A stretch of DNA of 64,000 nt, from assembly GCF_000411255.1 (NCBI RefSeq), contig NZ_KE150413.1, forward strand, positions 548,794 to 612,793, read 5' to 3'. Positions 51,848 to 59,913 of this stretch are shown piece by piece. Origin of the DNA: Paenibacillus sp. HGH0039. Lineage in GTDB: Bacteria > Bacillota > Bacilli > Paenibacillales > NBRC-103111. Under the pieces are notes generated by a model that saw nothing but the letters and a program-made list of their open reading frames with translations, was not told the origin of the DNA and ran no database searches. A program made the translations under genes and the position numbers. Each line of letters begins with the position of its first letter. The stretch's first letter is position 1.

Positions 51848-51860
51848 GTCATCAGATGAC
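51848..51860 (+). promoter_or_regulatory. LutR/GntR-type operator before glcDF
   Basis: GTCATCAGATGAC is a perfect 13 bp palindrome containing TCATC-N1-GATGA, the pattern reported for B. subtilis LutR. It lies 15 bp downstream of a TATACT (51828-51833), a position that would block transcription. Confidence 0.65.
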
Positions 51861-51972
51861 CTGATCTATTAATGAAATTTACTTCAACTTTTAAATGGCT
51901 TCATTAAAAGCAGTCGTATGGAAATGAAGACGTTTTCAGGAGCAGACCGATTTTATAAAAGGGGTGCTGAAT

Positions 51973-53388
51973 TTGCTGAACGAACAAGTCAGACAAAAAT
52001 TGATCGCCATTGCGGGCGCGGAAGGGTTCAAAGACGATCCCCAGTCGCTCGTGACCCATTCCTACGATGGGACGCCGATGCTCCAGTCGCTGCCCGACGG
52101 CGTCATTTATCCGGCAGATACCGCGCAGGTGTCGGCCATTATGAAGGTGCTGAGCGAACACCGGGTACCGATTATCAGCCGCGGATCGGGTACGAATTTG
52201 TGCGGGGGAACCGTGCCTGTGCAGGGCGGGGTTGTGATGGTGATGCACCGGATGAACCGCATTCTGGAGGTCGATCTGGAAAATTTAACGGCGGTCGTAC
52301 AGCCGGGCTTGAATACGAAACAGTTTATCACTCATGTGGAGTCTTTGGGACTTTTTTACCCGCCGGACCCGAGTTCCATGTCGATCTCCACGATCGGCGG
52401 CAACATTGCCGAGTGCTCGGGCGGGCTGCGCGGGCTGAAATACGGGACAACGAAGGATTACGTTATCGGTCTGGAGGCTGTGCTTCCGAGCGGGGAAATT
52501 ATCCGCACCGGCGGTAAGCTGATGAAAGACGTGGCCGGGTATGACCTTACGAAGCTGCTCGTCGGATCGGAAGGAACGCTGGCCGTCATTACGGAAGCGA
52601 CCTTGAAGCTCATTCCGCCGCCGAAGGCGAAAAAGACGATGCTGGCGATGTACAAAGATTTGTACGGCGCGGCGCGCACCGTTTCGAAAATTATCGAGAA
52701 CCGGATCATCCCGGCCACGCTTGAATTTCTCGACAATCCGACCATCCGGGTGGTCGATGATTTCGCCAAGCTGGGGCTGCCTCTCGATATGGAAGCGATT
52801 CTGCTGATCGAGCAGGATGGCGATCCCGCCACGGTGGAGCGGGATATCGAGATGATCGAGAACATCTGCCGCGGCGAAAACGCGGACCGCATCGCCGTCG
52901 CGGCGGACGAAGAGGAAGCGCTGAAGCTGCTGACGGCAAGGCGCAGCGCCTTTACCGCGCTTGCAAGGCTGCGTCCGACGACGATCTTGGAGGATGCGAC
53001 CGTGCCCCGCTCCAAAATCGCCGACATGGTGATGGAGATTAACCGGATCGCCAAGAAGCATGACGTAACCATCTGCACGTTCGGCCATGCGGGCGACGGA
53101 AACCTTCACCCGACGGCGACGACGGACGCGCGCGATCCGGAGGAGGTTCACCGGGTGGAGGCCGCTTTCGAGGAAATCTTTGAAGCGGCAATCCGGCTCG
53201 GGGGAACGATTACCGGGGAACACGGAGTCGGTCTCGTCAAAGCCCCTTTCCTGGAGTGGAAGGTAGGCGCGGCGGGCATTGAGGTCATGAAGGGGATCAA
53301 GCAGGCGTTCGATCCGCTTAATCTGCTCAATCCCGGCAAAGTTTTCGCCAAAGAATCACGTAAAAGGGTGGTGATCGACCGTGGCTGA
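51973..53388 (+). CDS. glcD: FAD-linked glycolate/D-lactate oxidase subunit GlcD
   Basis: 471 residues. FAD-binding PCMH domain (VPIISRGSGTNLCGGTVPV and PPDPSSMSISTIGGNIAECSGG, LKYGTTKDYVIGLE) and C-terminal oxidase domain with the substrate-site GHAGDGNLHPT (about 370) and GEHGVG. It oxidises 2-hydroxyacids (glycolate, D-lactate) to 2-oxoacids, passing electrons to GlcF. The TTG at 51973 is chosen since AAAGGGGTG ends 8 bases before it; the in-frame GTG at 51964 overlaps that site. Overlaps glcF by 8 bp. Confidence 0.9.
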   Translation: MLNEQVRQKLIAIAGAEGFKDDPQSLVTHSYDGTPMLQSLPDGVIYPADTAQVSAIMKVLSEHRVPIISRGSGTNLCGGTVPVQGGVVMVMHRMNRILEVDLENLTAVVQPGLNTKQFITHVESLGLFYPPDPSSMSISTIGGNIAECSGGLRGLKYGTTKDYVIGLEAVLPSGEIIRTGGKLMKDVAGYDLTKLLVGSEGTLAVITEATLKLIPPPKAKKTMLAMYKDLYGAARTVSKIIENRIIPATLEFLDNPTIRVVDDFAKLGLPLDMEAILLIEQDGDPATVERDIEMIENICRGENADRIAVAADEEEALKLLTARRSAFTALARLRPTTILEDATVPRSKIADMVMEINRIAKKHDVTICTFGHAGDGNLHPTATTDARDPEEVHRVEAAFEEIFEAAIRLGGTITGEHGVGLVKAPFLEWKVGAAGIEVMKGIKQAFDPLNLLNPGKVFAKESRKRVVIDRG

Positions 53389-55066
53389 GAAAGCAGCATG
53401 CACCACGAGCAATCCGCTGGCACAAAAGCTGAAGCTCCGCCTGGACGAGGACCAGTTGACGAACTGCATGCGCTGCGGCTTCTGCCTGCCGGCCTGCCCG
53501 ACGTTCCGCGAAACGGGCATCGAGGCGGAGTCCCCGCGCGGCCGCATCGCGCTCATGAAGGCGGTCGCGGACGGGATTATGGCGCCGGACGCCGCCTTCG
53601 AAGAGCAGATGAACCACTGCCTCGGCTGCCGGGCCTGTGAGCCGGCCTGCCCCGCTGACGTGAAGTACGGGCAGCTTATCGAGCAGGCGCGCGATGCGAT
53701 CGAGGATCACACGGACAGTCACCGCGGCTGGGTGAAGCTTGCCCGCCGCACGGCGTTTAAGGCGGTATTCCCGAAGCAGAACCGGATGAAGCTGCTGGGC
53801 GGCGCGCTGGGATTCTATCAGCGTTCGGGGCTGCAGAAAATTACGCGGGGCAGCGGCATCATGAAGCTGTTCCCTGACCACATGAGAGAAATGGAACAGA
53901 TTTTGCCGGAGTCGTCCTCGCGGGGCGTGATCGAGCGGATCGGCGGCCGTCATGCGGCTGTCGGGGCCAAGATCGCGACCGTCGGGCTTTTCCGCGGCTG
54001 CCTGATGGACGTGATGTTCACGGAAACGAACGTCCATACGGTTGAGCTGCTGACGCAAGCGGGCTTCGAAGTGGTCATCCCCGACACGCAGAACTGCTGC
54101 GGCGCGCTTCACGCGCACAGCGGCGAGGCGGACGGGGCACGCTCGCTGGCCCGCGGCAACATCCGCGCCTTCCGGGAAGCCGGCGTGGATTATATCGTCT
54201 CCAACGCGGGCGGCTGCGGAGCCATCCTGACGGAGTACGACCATCTGCTGCATGAGGACGCCCAGTGGAAGGACGACGCGGCGTGGTTTGCCGCCCGCGT
54301 TAAGGATGTCAGCGACCTGCTCGTCAATTTCGGCCGGGTGCCGAAATTCGCCGAGCAGGGCTGGGCTATCGCGGCGGGCGGCCTGGGTGCTGCCGCGGCG
54401 GGAGCCTGCGCCGCCGGAGCGAGTGCGGCGCAGGCTGCAACCACGGCGAGGCAGGCGGGAGCCTCTGCCGCCTTTGCGGGCACGCCTGCAAAGGCAGCGG
54501 CCGAAGCCGACGCACCAGGCGCCGCTGGAGCTGAGCCGGGCGGTCCGGCATCCGCCGGAGGCGGCACGACCGCCGCTCCGGCGGACATCGGCGCCGAGCT
54601 CGCGGCCATCGACGACGCGTCCGCGCAGGCGGAAACGGCGGCGGCCTGCACGGGCAGCGCGGACGCGCTTGCACAGGCGCAGCCGCCTGCGGGACTTGCC
54701 ACGGCAGCGCCTTCCGTGCGCATCACGTACCAGGACTCCTGCCATCTGCGCAATGTGATGCGCTCTTCCGACGCTCCGCGCAAGCTTATGCGGCAGGTGG
54801 CGGGCGTCGAGTACGTGGAGATGTTCGAAGCCGACCGCTGCTGCGGATCAGCGGGCATCTATAATCTGACCCAGCCGGAAATGGCCAATCAGATATTGGA
54901 TCACAAAATGGTCCATGCCAACGCCACGGATGCCCGCTATCTGCTGACGAGTAATCCCGGCTGCCTGCTTCAAATGAAGCTGGGCAACGAGCGTCACGGG
55001 GACGGCAGCATGAAGGTCATGCATGTCGTTGATTTTCTCCATGAGCGGCTGCTCGGGGACAGGTAA
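53381..55066 (+). CDS. glcF: Glycolate oxidase iron-sulfur subunit GlcF with Ala-rich insertion
   Basis: 561 residues, over 100 longer than the usual 430-450. Two [4Fe-4S] ferredoxin motifs, CMRCGFCLPACP (about 27-38) and CLGCRACEPACP (about 81-92), and two cysteine-rich CCG domains (NCCGALHAHSG about 238; RCCGSAGIYN about 486). It carries electrons from GlcD towards the quinone pool. Residues about 328-442, between VPKFAEQGW and SVRITYQDSCHLRN, are an Ala/Gly-rich low-complexity insertion in the second CCG domain. GTG start within the glcD end. A terminator follows. Confidence 0.9.
   Translation: MAEKAACTTSNPLAQKLKLRLDEDQLTNCMRCGFCLPACPTFRETGIEAESPRGRIALMKAVADGIMAPDAAFEEQMNHCLGCRACEPACPADVKYGQLIEQARDAIEDHTDSHRGWVKLARRTAFKAVFPKQNRMKLLGGALGFYQRSGLQKITRGSGIMKLFPDHMREMEQILPESSSRGVIERIGGRHAAVGAKIATVGLFRGCLMDVMFTETNVHTVELLTQAGFEVVIPDTQNCCGALHAHSGEADGARSLARGNIRAFREAGVDYIVSNAGGCGAILTEYDHLLHEDAQWKDDAAWFAARVKDVSDLLVNFGRVPKFAEQGWAIAAGGLGAAAAGACAAGASAAQAATTARQAGASAAFAGTPAKAAAEADAPGAAGAEPGGPASAGGGTTAAPADIGAELAAIDDASAQAETAAACTGSADALAQAQPPAGLATAAPSVRITYQDSCHLRNVMRSSDAPRKLMRQVAGVEYVEMFEADRCCGSAGIYNLTQPEMANQILDHKMVHANATDARYLLTSNPGCLLQMKLGNERHGDGSMKVMHVVDFLHERLLGDR
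54370..54705 (+). other. Alanine-rich low-complexity insertion in GlcF
   Basis: About 112 codons, mostly GCG/GCC/GCA, GGC and GAG, coding GLGAAAAGACAAGASAAQAA... and similar. In-frame, flanked by conserved cluster-binding sequence. The third such block in this window. Confidence 0.7.
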
Positions 55067-55083
55067 GGCCGTCTGCAATTTTT

Positions 55084-55120
55084 AAACCCTTCGCTTGTAA
55101 AGAAGGGTTTTTCTTTTTTT
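55084..55120 (+). terminator. Terminator after glcDF
   Basis: AAACCCTTC...GAAGGGTTT stem followed by TTCTTTTTTT. Confidence 0.85.
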
Positions 55121-55238
55121 TCTACTGCGATTCGTTACCTGTTATCTTTGCCGAAATGCCGTCGGCACGCTTACTTATTAATGACGTGAATGATACAATG
55201 AACCCAACATCATGAATTACTGAGGGGAGAAATACAGG

Positions 55239-55451
55239 TTGGCATACACCCGCGGGAACTGCCGACTTAGGCTGCTGCTTCAAAGGGCCGGGATGAAACA
55301 GGCTGAATTGGCACGGAGGACGGGCTATTCGAGGCATCAAATCTCCAACTGGGTCAACGATCGGGAGAAGATGTCTTTCGATGCGGCCGCCACAGTCGCT
55401 TTCACTCTTGACTGCCATATGGAGGAGCTTTACGAATTCCATGAAGGATGA
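55239..55451 (+). CDS. Small Xre-family HTH regulator
   Basis: 70 residues consisting only of a Cro/C1-type HTH: RLRLLLQRAGMKQAELARRTGYSRHQISNWVNDREKMSFDAAATVAFTLDCHMEELYE. TTG start with GAGGGGAG upstream. A TACAAT -10 (55194-55199) lies 40 bp ahead. Such single-domain regulators are often from phage or toxin systems; no partner is adjacent. Target unknown. Confidence 0.75.
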   Translation: MAYTRGNCRLRLLLQRAGMKQAELARRTGYSRHQISNWVNDREKMSFDAAATVAFTLDCHMEELYEFHEG

Positions 55452-55656
55452 GCCTATGTCGGCTCTTCTCCGGTTATTTTGTATAGACATAACTATACAA
55501 ATCGTGTATGATCAGAGTGTTATGAATCCCATTTATTGTAAAGTATCGGTGAATTAAGGCTTCATCTCAACCGGCATTTTTATGAAGGGTCAAACGGCTT
55601 GGCCCCTCAACCTCAACTTTACCAAAATAGATTTGAAAACTGGAGGCTTGAAAGAA

Positions 55657-55893
55657 TTGGAGAAAGCGTTTCAAGTGTGTGTCCTGCTTTTTAATCAAGC
55701 TAATGAATATCAGCTAACGGCAAAACTCTACGATTCCCTGGGATATAAAGGACAAGCCAAAAGGTACGCTCATAAAGCGGAAGCGTTTAATGAATCGGCT
55801 TATATCGTCCGGAGTTGTTTAGGGATCTCCTTTACGGATGTGATCGAAGCCGTATCTGCCGCCGAAGCTTGCCCGGAAAATAAGGAAAGTTAA
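55657..55893 (+). CDS. Hypothetical helical protein
   Basis: 78 residues if started at TTG 55657, which has GGAGG 10 bases ahead (an upstream ATG at 55582 has no ribosome site). Helical, with EKAFQVCVLLFNQANEYQLTAKLYDSLGYKGQAKRYAHKAEAFNESAYIV resembling one TPR-like pair. No family recognised. Confidence 0.5.
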   Translation: MEKAFQVCVLLFNQANEYQLTAKLYDSLGYKGQAKRYAHKAEAFNESAYIVRSCLGISFTDVIEAVSAAEACPENKES

Positions 55894-55944
55894 AAACATA
55901 ACAAATATTTACAAAAGAATCATATAACGATTTCTAAAATATGG

Positions 55945-55973
55945 TTGACAAGGAAATTGAAAGCGCTTATAGT
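55945..55973 (+). promoter_or_regulatory. GH8 promoter with overlapping catabolite-response element
   Basis: TTGACA (55945-55950), exactly 17 bp, TATAGT (55968-55973). TGAAAGCGCTTATA (55958-55971) fits the CcpA cre consensus TGWAANCGNTNWCA with one mismatch and covers the spacer and -10, so glucose repression is likely. Confidence 0.75.
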
Positions 55974-56076
55974 TTTACTTAAGATCAAAACGCCGCAGCT
56001 GCCGCATTACTCTGAAAATCGCAATTTCGTTCACGAATTTGTTGGGTCAGGTAAGGACAGCTGTTTTTTTACGGCC

Positions 56077-56100
56077 AAAAGTTAAAGCGCTTTAACTTTT
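56077..56100 (+). promoter_or_regulatory. Perfect 24-bp palindrome between promoter and GH8 gene
   Basis: Core GTTAAAGCGCTTTAAC with AAAA and TTTT on the two sides, perfectly symmetric over 24 bases with no loop, centred 115 bp downstream of the promoter. A central GC step within AAGCGCTT is typical of LacI-family operators, so it may be a second CcpA or a specific repressor site acting as a roadblock. Confidence 0.65.
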
Positions 56101-56222
56101 ATGTACCGGACTGTGGAGTGTGGTCTGGCCGATGCGTGCCGGGAGGTGGTGGCCCGCGCGAAAGGGCGGGGATGTTGCTGGTCCGATTCATACGCAGTGC
56201 AAATCAGAGAGGAGAATGAACG

Positions 56223-57569
56223 ATGAAGAAAACATTACTGGGATTCACCGCATCCGCTTGTTTGTTATGCAGTCTGGTGGCCGCTCCGGTTATGGCGGGA
56301 GCTCAAGGTATACCGGCCGCATCCGCTTCGGAAGATACCCTGGTACAAAGTCAGGCTGTTAACGCAGTCGCGGCAGCCGCCCTAAAACCGTTCCCTCAGC
56401 ATGTCTCGTATACGTCCGGCACGATCAAACCGAACAATTATACCCAGGCCCAGCTCGATCAGCAGGTCAAAACGAAATATGACGAATGGAAATCGAGATA
56501 CCTCGTCAAGCATCCGAAGATTTCAAACCAGTACTACGTATTTTATAATAAAGAAAAAATCGTAACGAAACCGAAGGACGTTGTTTCCTGCTCGGAAGGC
56601 CACGGATACGGCATGCTGATCACCGCCTATATGGCGGGTCACGATGCCGACGCCCAGACGTATTTCGACGGGCTTTACCGCTTCTATAAAGCTCACCCGA
56701 GTTCGATCGATCCGGCTCTGATGGCGTGGCAGCAGGCGAAGGATTCGTCGGGCAACATCGTGGACACCTCGGGCAGCGACGCGGCTACGGACGGCGATAT
56801 GGATATCGCGTACGCGCTGCTGCTTGCCGACAAGCAGTGGGGCAGCTCGGGAACGGTCAACTACAAGAGCGAAGCCGTGAAAATTATCAATGCCATCATG
56901 AAGCGTGAAGTGCACGCGAAGTATTTCCATCTCAAGATGGGCGATTGGGCCTCCGACAGCGATCCCGAATACGGTCCGGGCACACGCGCGTCCGATTTTA
57001 TGATGAATCATCTTAAGGCGTTTAAGGCCGCCACGGGCAATGCCAACTGGGATAAAGTGTCGGACACGACTTACAACGTGATCAATACGGTGTTCAAAAA
57101 TAACTCCCCGAATACGGGGCTGCTTCCTGACTTCATCGTACGCAAATCGGACGGCACTTACGCGCCGGCGCCGGAAGGTTATCTGGAGGAGCCGACCGAT
57201 AACGACTACAGCTGGAACTCCTGCCGGACGCCTTGGCGGATCGCGACGGACTACCTCATAAGCGGGGATACCCGGGCGCTAAGCCAGGTCCGCAAAATGA
57301 ACAGCTGGATCCAGTCCGCAACCGGAGGCAACCCGGCCAAGATCGCTTCGGGCTACGAGCTCAGCGGCAAGGTGATCGAAGCGGATCACGCGATCGCGTT
57401 CACCGCGCCTTTTGCCGTCAGTGCGATGGTGGATTCGTCCAACCAGGCGTGGCTGAACAAGGTGTGGAGCGACATCGTGAACTCGCCGACCTCCGACAGC
57501 TATTATTACGACAACAGCATCCGCGTCCTCAGCATGATTATGGTATCCGGCAACTGGTGGACGCCTTAA
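56223..57569 (+). CDS. Secreted GH8 glycoside hydrolase (chitosanase/endoglucanase)
   Basis: 448 residues with a signal peptide (KKTLLGFTASACLLCSLVAAPVMA). The GH8 (alpha/alpha)6 domain covers the rest: general acid in VSCSEGHGYGMLI (Glu about 122), the DAATDGDMDIAYAL motif, and a Glu pair in YLEEPTDNDYSWNSCRTPWR that suits the GH8b subgroup (chitosanase, lichenase or bifunctional cellulase). It degrades chitosan or beta-glucan outside the cell; chitosanase is my first choice from the subgroup signature. GGAGAATG ahead of ATG; cre-controlled promoter; strong terminator. Confidence 0.88.
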   Translation: MKKTLLGFTASACLLCSLVAAPVMAGAQGIPAASASEDTLVQSQAVNAVAAAALKPFPQHVSYTSGTIKPNNYTQAQLDQQVKTKYDEWKSRYLVKHPKISNQYYVFYNKEKIVTKPKDVVSCSEGHGYGMLITAYMAGHDADAQTYFDGLYRFYKAHPSSIDPALMAWQQAKDSSGNIVDTSGSDAATDGDMDIAYALLLADKQWGSSGTVNYKSEAVKIINAIMKREVHAKYFHLKMGDWASDSDPEYGPGTRASDFMMNHLKAFKAATGNANWDKVSDTTYNVINTVFKNNSPNTGLLPDFIVRKSDGTYAPAPEGYLEEPTDNDYSWNSCRTPWRIATDYLISGDTRALSQVRKMNSWIQSATGGNPAKIASGYELSGKVIEADHAIAFTAPFAVSAMVDSSNQAWLNKVWSDIVNSPTSDSYYYDNSIRVLSMIMVSGNWWTP

Positions 57570-57580
57570 ACGATCGAAGT

Positions 57581-57611
57581 AAGATGCCCGTTTCCGGGCA
57601 TCTTTTTTTTT
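57581..57611 (+). terminator. Terminator after GH8 gene
   Basis: AAGATGCCCG-TTTC-CGGGCATCTT and a T-run. Confidence 0.93.
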
Positions 57612-57719
57612 TATCCGTTTTTTCAGTAGGGGAGAATATCCGACGGAAAAGAAACTTTTTGTGAGAAAACGAAGTCTGTAAGGATGTGGAAATAAGTGAA
57701 CAAATAAGGAGGGCCGTGT

Positions 57720-58217
57720 ATGCTCCGAAACATCCTTCTAGTTATTTTCTTGCTTGGCTGCTTGCCGGGATGTATAGAAAGTCCGGAACAGTCAAAAGGG
57801 ACTTTTATCGGATATGTGGTGCAAAAGGACACGAAGGCGAATCGGGCGCTGCTTGTGAGCGATACGGAAAGTGGCTTATTAGGTAACGAAAAAGTTTATG
57901 ATGCGGATTGGATAGCGGGAATTGCGGATCAGGTTAACGTAGGTGAGAAAGTTACGGTTGAAACTATAGGAGTTATCATGACGTCCTATCCGGGACAAAC
58001 AAGCGGAACCTTCCTCTCTAAGGAAAAACCGGGGAAGCCTGAAGGCGCGGTTCTGGAGCCTGAGGAGGTGCTGCGAAGGGCATTTCATCAGGAAGAGACC
58101 CGTATCCCGACTGTGAAGAAGATCTCTCTGGACAACGAAAAGAAAGTTTGGCATGTGACTTTGTATGACAATATCTTATTTAAGGATATCGAGGTTGTTG
58201 TCCAAGATCGGGAATAG
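57720..58217 (+). CDS. Small lipoprotein, DUF3221-like
   Basis: 165 residues. Lipoprotein signal with lipobox LPGC (Cys18). The domain beginning GTFIGYVVQKDTKANRALLVSDT resembles DUF3221-type OB-like domains of Bacillus lipoproteins; the last 40 residues (RIPTVKKISLDNEKKVWHVTLYDN) form a second small strand-rich part. Function unknown. AAGGAGGG six bases before ATG. Seventeen bp before the VanZ-like gene, so cotranscribed. Confidence 0.7.
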   Translation: MLRNILLVIFLLGCLPGCIESPEQSKGTFIGYVVQKDTKANRALLVSDTESGLLGNEKVYDADWIAGIADQVNVGEKVTVETIGVIMTSYPGQTSGTFLSKEKPGKPEGAVLEPEEVLRRAFHQEETRIPTVKKISLDNEKKVWHVTLYDNILFKDIEVVVQDRE

Positions 58218-58233
58218 TTTGGAGGAAGTTTGT

Positions 58234-58788
58234 ATGCAATGGGATTTTGACGCTTCGACTGCAGTGCTGGCTCTCCTTGTGCTGATCGTTTTACTCGTTC
58301 GGCTGAAAACCAAGCATAACCGGAGCTATTTATATTTGCTTCTTTATGCTATTTTTTATCTTTATATCGTGAATGTAATCCGCTACACCCTTTTTCCGGT
58401 GCCCTTGTTTATTCAAGAGGATAGCATGTTCCGGCTCTCTTACGACCTTAATCCGACCGGCTTCATCCGCTGGGACGACGCGCAAATTTACAACAATATT
58501 TTGCTTTCGGTTCCGTTCGGGTTCGGGCTGCCTTTTCTCCGGAAGGTGAGTTTTAAACGTATGCTTCTGGCTGGAGTCATGTTCGGCTTGGCAATCGAGG
58601 GCGCCCAGTTGGTTCTTTCCCTGCTTATCCGTGCCGGATACCGGACTGTAGATGTGAACGATGTGCTGCTGAATTTTATCGGCGTTATGGTCGGGTACGG
58701 ATGTTACCGTTTGTTTGCGGCCATAGTCCGCGGGATCAGTCGGGATAAGAAGAGAGGGCTCGCGGCTTTGCTGGACACCGCCGTATAA
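58234..58788 (+). CDS. VanZ-family membrane protein
   Basis: 184 residues with four to five membrane helices and VanZ-like elements (NPTGFIRWDDAQIYNNILLSVPFGFGLPFL, then VMFGLAIEGAQLVLSL, TVDVNDVLLNFIGVMVGYGCYRLF). VanZ-like proteins are associated with lipoglycopeptide tolerance in some hosts but mostly uncharacterised. ATG 58234 has TGGAGG ahead and is favoured over a 23-residue longer form overlapping the lipoprotein gene. Confidence 0.83.
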   Translation: MQWDFDASTAVLALLVLIVLLVRLKTKHNRSYLYLLLYAIFYLYIVNVIRYTLFPVPLFIQEDSMFRLSYDLNPTGFIRWDDAQIYNNILLSVPFGFGLPFLRKVSFKRMLLAGVMFGLAIEGAQLVLSLLIRAGYRTVDVNDVLLNFIGVMVGYGCYRLFAAIVRGISRDKKRGLAALLDTAV

Positions 58789-58826
58789 ACTTTATGAAAC
58801 TTTTAGCTAACAAGGCTCAAAACGTA

Positions 58827-58855
58827 TTGGAAACGGTAACCTAACCCTTTATGAT
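58827..58855 (+). promoter_or_regulatory. Promoter of the excalibur protein gene
   Basis: TTGGAA, 17 bp, TATGAT; 43 bp before the ATG at 58899. An AACCTA...TAGGTT dyad overlaps the -10. Confidence 0.5.
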
Positions 58856-58898
58856 AGGTTTGTAACGTGAAAATTTCGTTCATAAGGGGATAACGAGG

Positions 58899-59165
58899 AT
58901 GAAGAAAAAATTAGCGGCGGTACTTGCGGCAGCTTTGTTTGTGGCCCTGCCTCTCGGTTTGAGCGATCACGCGGCGGCGAAAGCGGCCAAGACTTACAAA
59001 AATTGCACCGAACTCAACAAAGACTATAAAGGCGGTGTCGCCCGTTCGGATTCAACCAAGAATAAAGGCGGCAAAACCAAGTACAAGCCTTACGCTTCAA
59101 AAGAACTCTACGACGCGAACAAGAAGCTCGACCGGGACAAAGACCAGATTGCCTGCGAGCGCTGA
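58899..59165 (+). CDS. Secreted excalibur calcium-binding domain protein
   Basis: 88 residues: signal peptide (KKKLAAVLAAALFVALPLGL) and one excalibur domain with KTYKNCTELNKDYKGGVA at the start and the EF-hand-like LDRDKDQIACE at the end, two cysteines placed to form a disulfide. Binds calcium at or near the cell surface in related proteins. TAACGAGG ahead of ATG. Confidence 0.85.
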   Translation: MKKKLAAVLAAALFVALPLGLSDHAAAKAAKTYKNCTELNKDYKGGVARSDSTKNKGGKTKYKPYASKELYDANKKLDRDKDQIACER

Positions 59166-59172
59166 TGAAGTG

Positions 59173-59202
59173 GAACCTTTCCGCCGGGAAGGGTTCTTTT
59201 TT
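59173..59202 (+). terminator. Terminator after excalibur gene
   Basis: GAACCTTTCC...GGAAGGGTTC followed by TTTTTT. Confidence 0.85.
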
Positions 59203-59413
59203 ATTGGATACGAGCCGGTCTTACGGTAAATGCGAATTAGTGCACGAAATCGCTCGCAAACGAATATCTGGTTAAGAATTCTTCAGCTTGCCGCCGGGGC
59301 GGCACAATTCGGTGCTATTTGGAGTACGCGTCCCGCTCTCTGTCCAAAACGCCCCGGAATAGGGTAAAATCAGAGAGACAACCGGTAAAGCCGGAAGAAC
59401 GGGGGACCCGATT

Positions 59414-59773
59414 TTGAAAGTAGAAATGGATCTTTACAACGATTGGATTGAAACGGTGAAGGAAATATTCCGCGGTTCGGGAGCGCCTCTGCCGCAGGAT
59501 TGGAGTGCCGAAGAGGTCGGCCGCGAGTATTACCTCCAGACTTCGTCGTCCGAAGAGGAAGCGGAGGAGCGCCGGAAGGCAAACGAGCAGAGGCTGACGG
59601 ATATGCAGCGGACGCTGCTGGACAATATGGAGACGGTGGTCGTGCCCGATATCCGCGAAAAAACGGGCTATGGCGGCAGTCAATTCCGCTTCCGCTGGAT
59701 TTATTCGCAAGGGGAGCATATCGTGGAAGAATGCTCGCAGTACCGCATCCCGCTGGGGCCTTCGCCGGAGTAG
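59414..59773 (+). CDS. Hypothetical soluble protein
   Basis: 119 residues, acidic, helical first half (DLYNDWIETVKEIFRG, EEEAEERRKANEQRLTDMQRTLLDNM) and a strand-rich end (GGSQFRFRWIYSQGEHIVEECSQYRIPLGP). No family recognised. TTG start 8 bases after GGGGGA. Confidence 0.6.
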   Translation: MKVEMDLYNDWIETVKEIFRGSGAPLPQDWSAEEVGREYYLQTSSSEEEAEERRKANEQRLTDMQRTLLDNMETVVVPDIREKTGYGGSQFRFRWIYSQGEHIVEECSQYRIPLGPSPE

Positions 59774-59828
59774 GCGCCTGTGTTATTTATGCAGGCAAAA
59801 AAGTTCCGGACCCATATTCCGAATGTGC

Positions 59829-59857
59829 TTGACACCTCTTTCGAAGAGGTGTATATT
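59829..59857 (+). promoter_or_regulatory. Promoter of the MarR gene with palindrome in the spacer
   Basis: TTGACA (59829-59834), 17 bp, TATATT (59852-59857). The spacer is almost entirely a 21 bp perfect dyad: ACACCTCTT (59832-59840), TCG, AAGAGGTGT (59844-59852). Confidence 0.7.
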
Positions 59858-59858
59858 T

Positions 59859-59874
59859 ATCTTAAATTAAAGAT
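59859..59874 (+). promoter_or_regulatory. MhqR-like operator upstream of the MarR gene
   Basis: ATCTTAAATTAAAGAT is nearly palindromic and directly follows the -10; a half site AAATTTGAGATA follows (59880-59891). The same motif recurs before pirin. The shape resembles the MhqR box ATCTCGAATTCGAGAT of B. subtilis. Confidence 0.65.
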
Positions 59875-59913
59875 ATTTAAATTTGAGATATCAACGGAAC
59901 GGCGGTGAACCGC

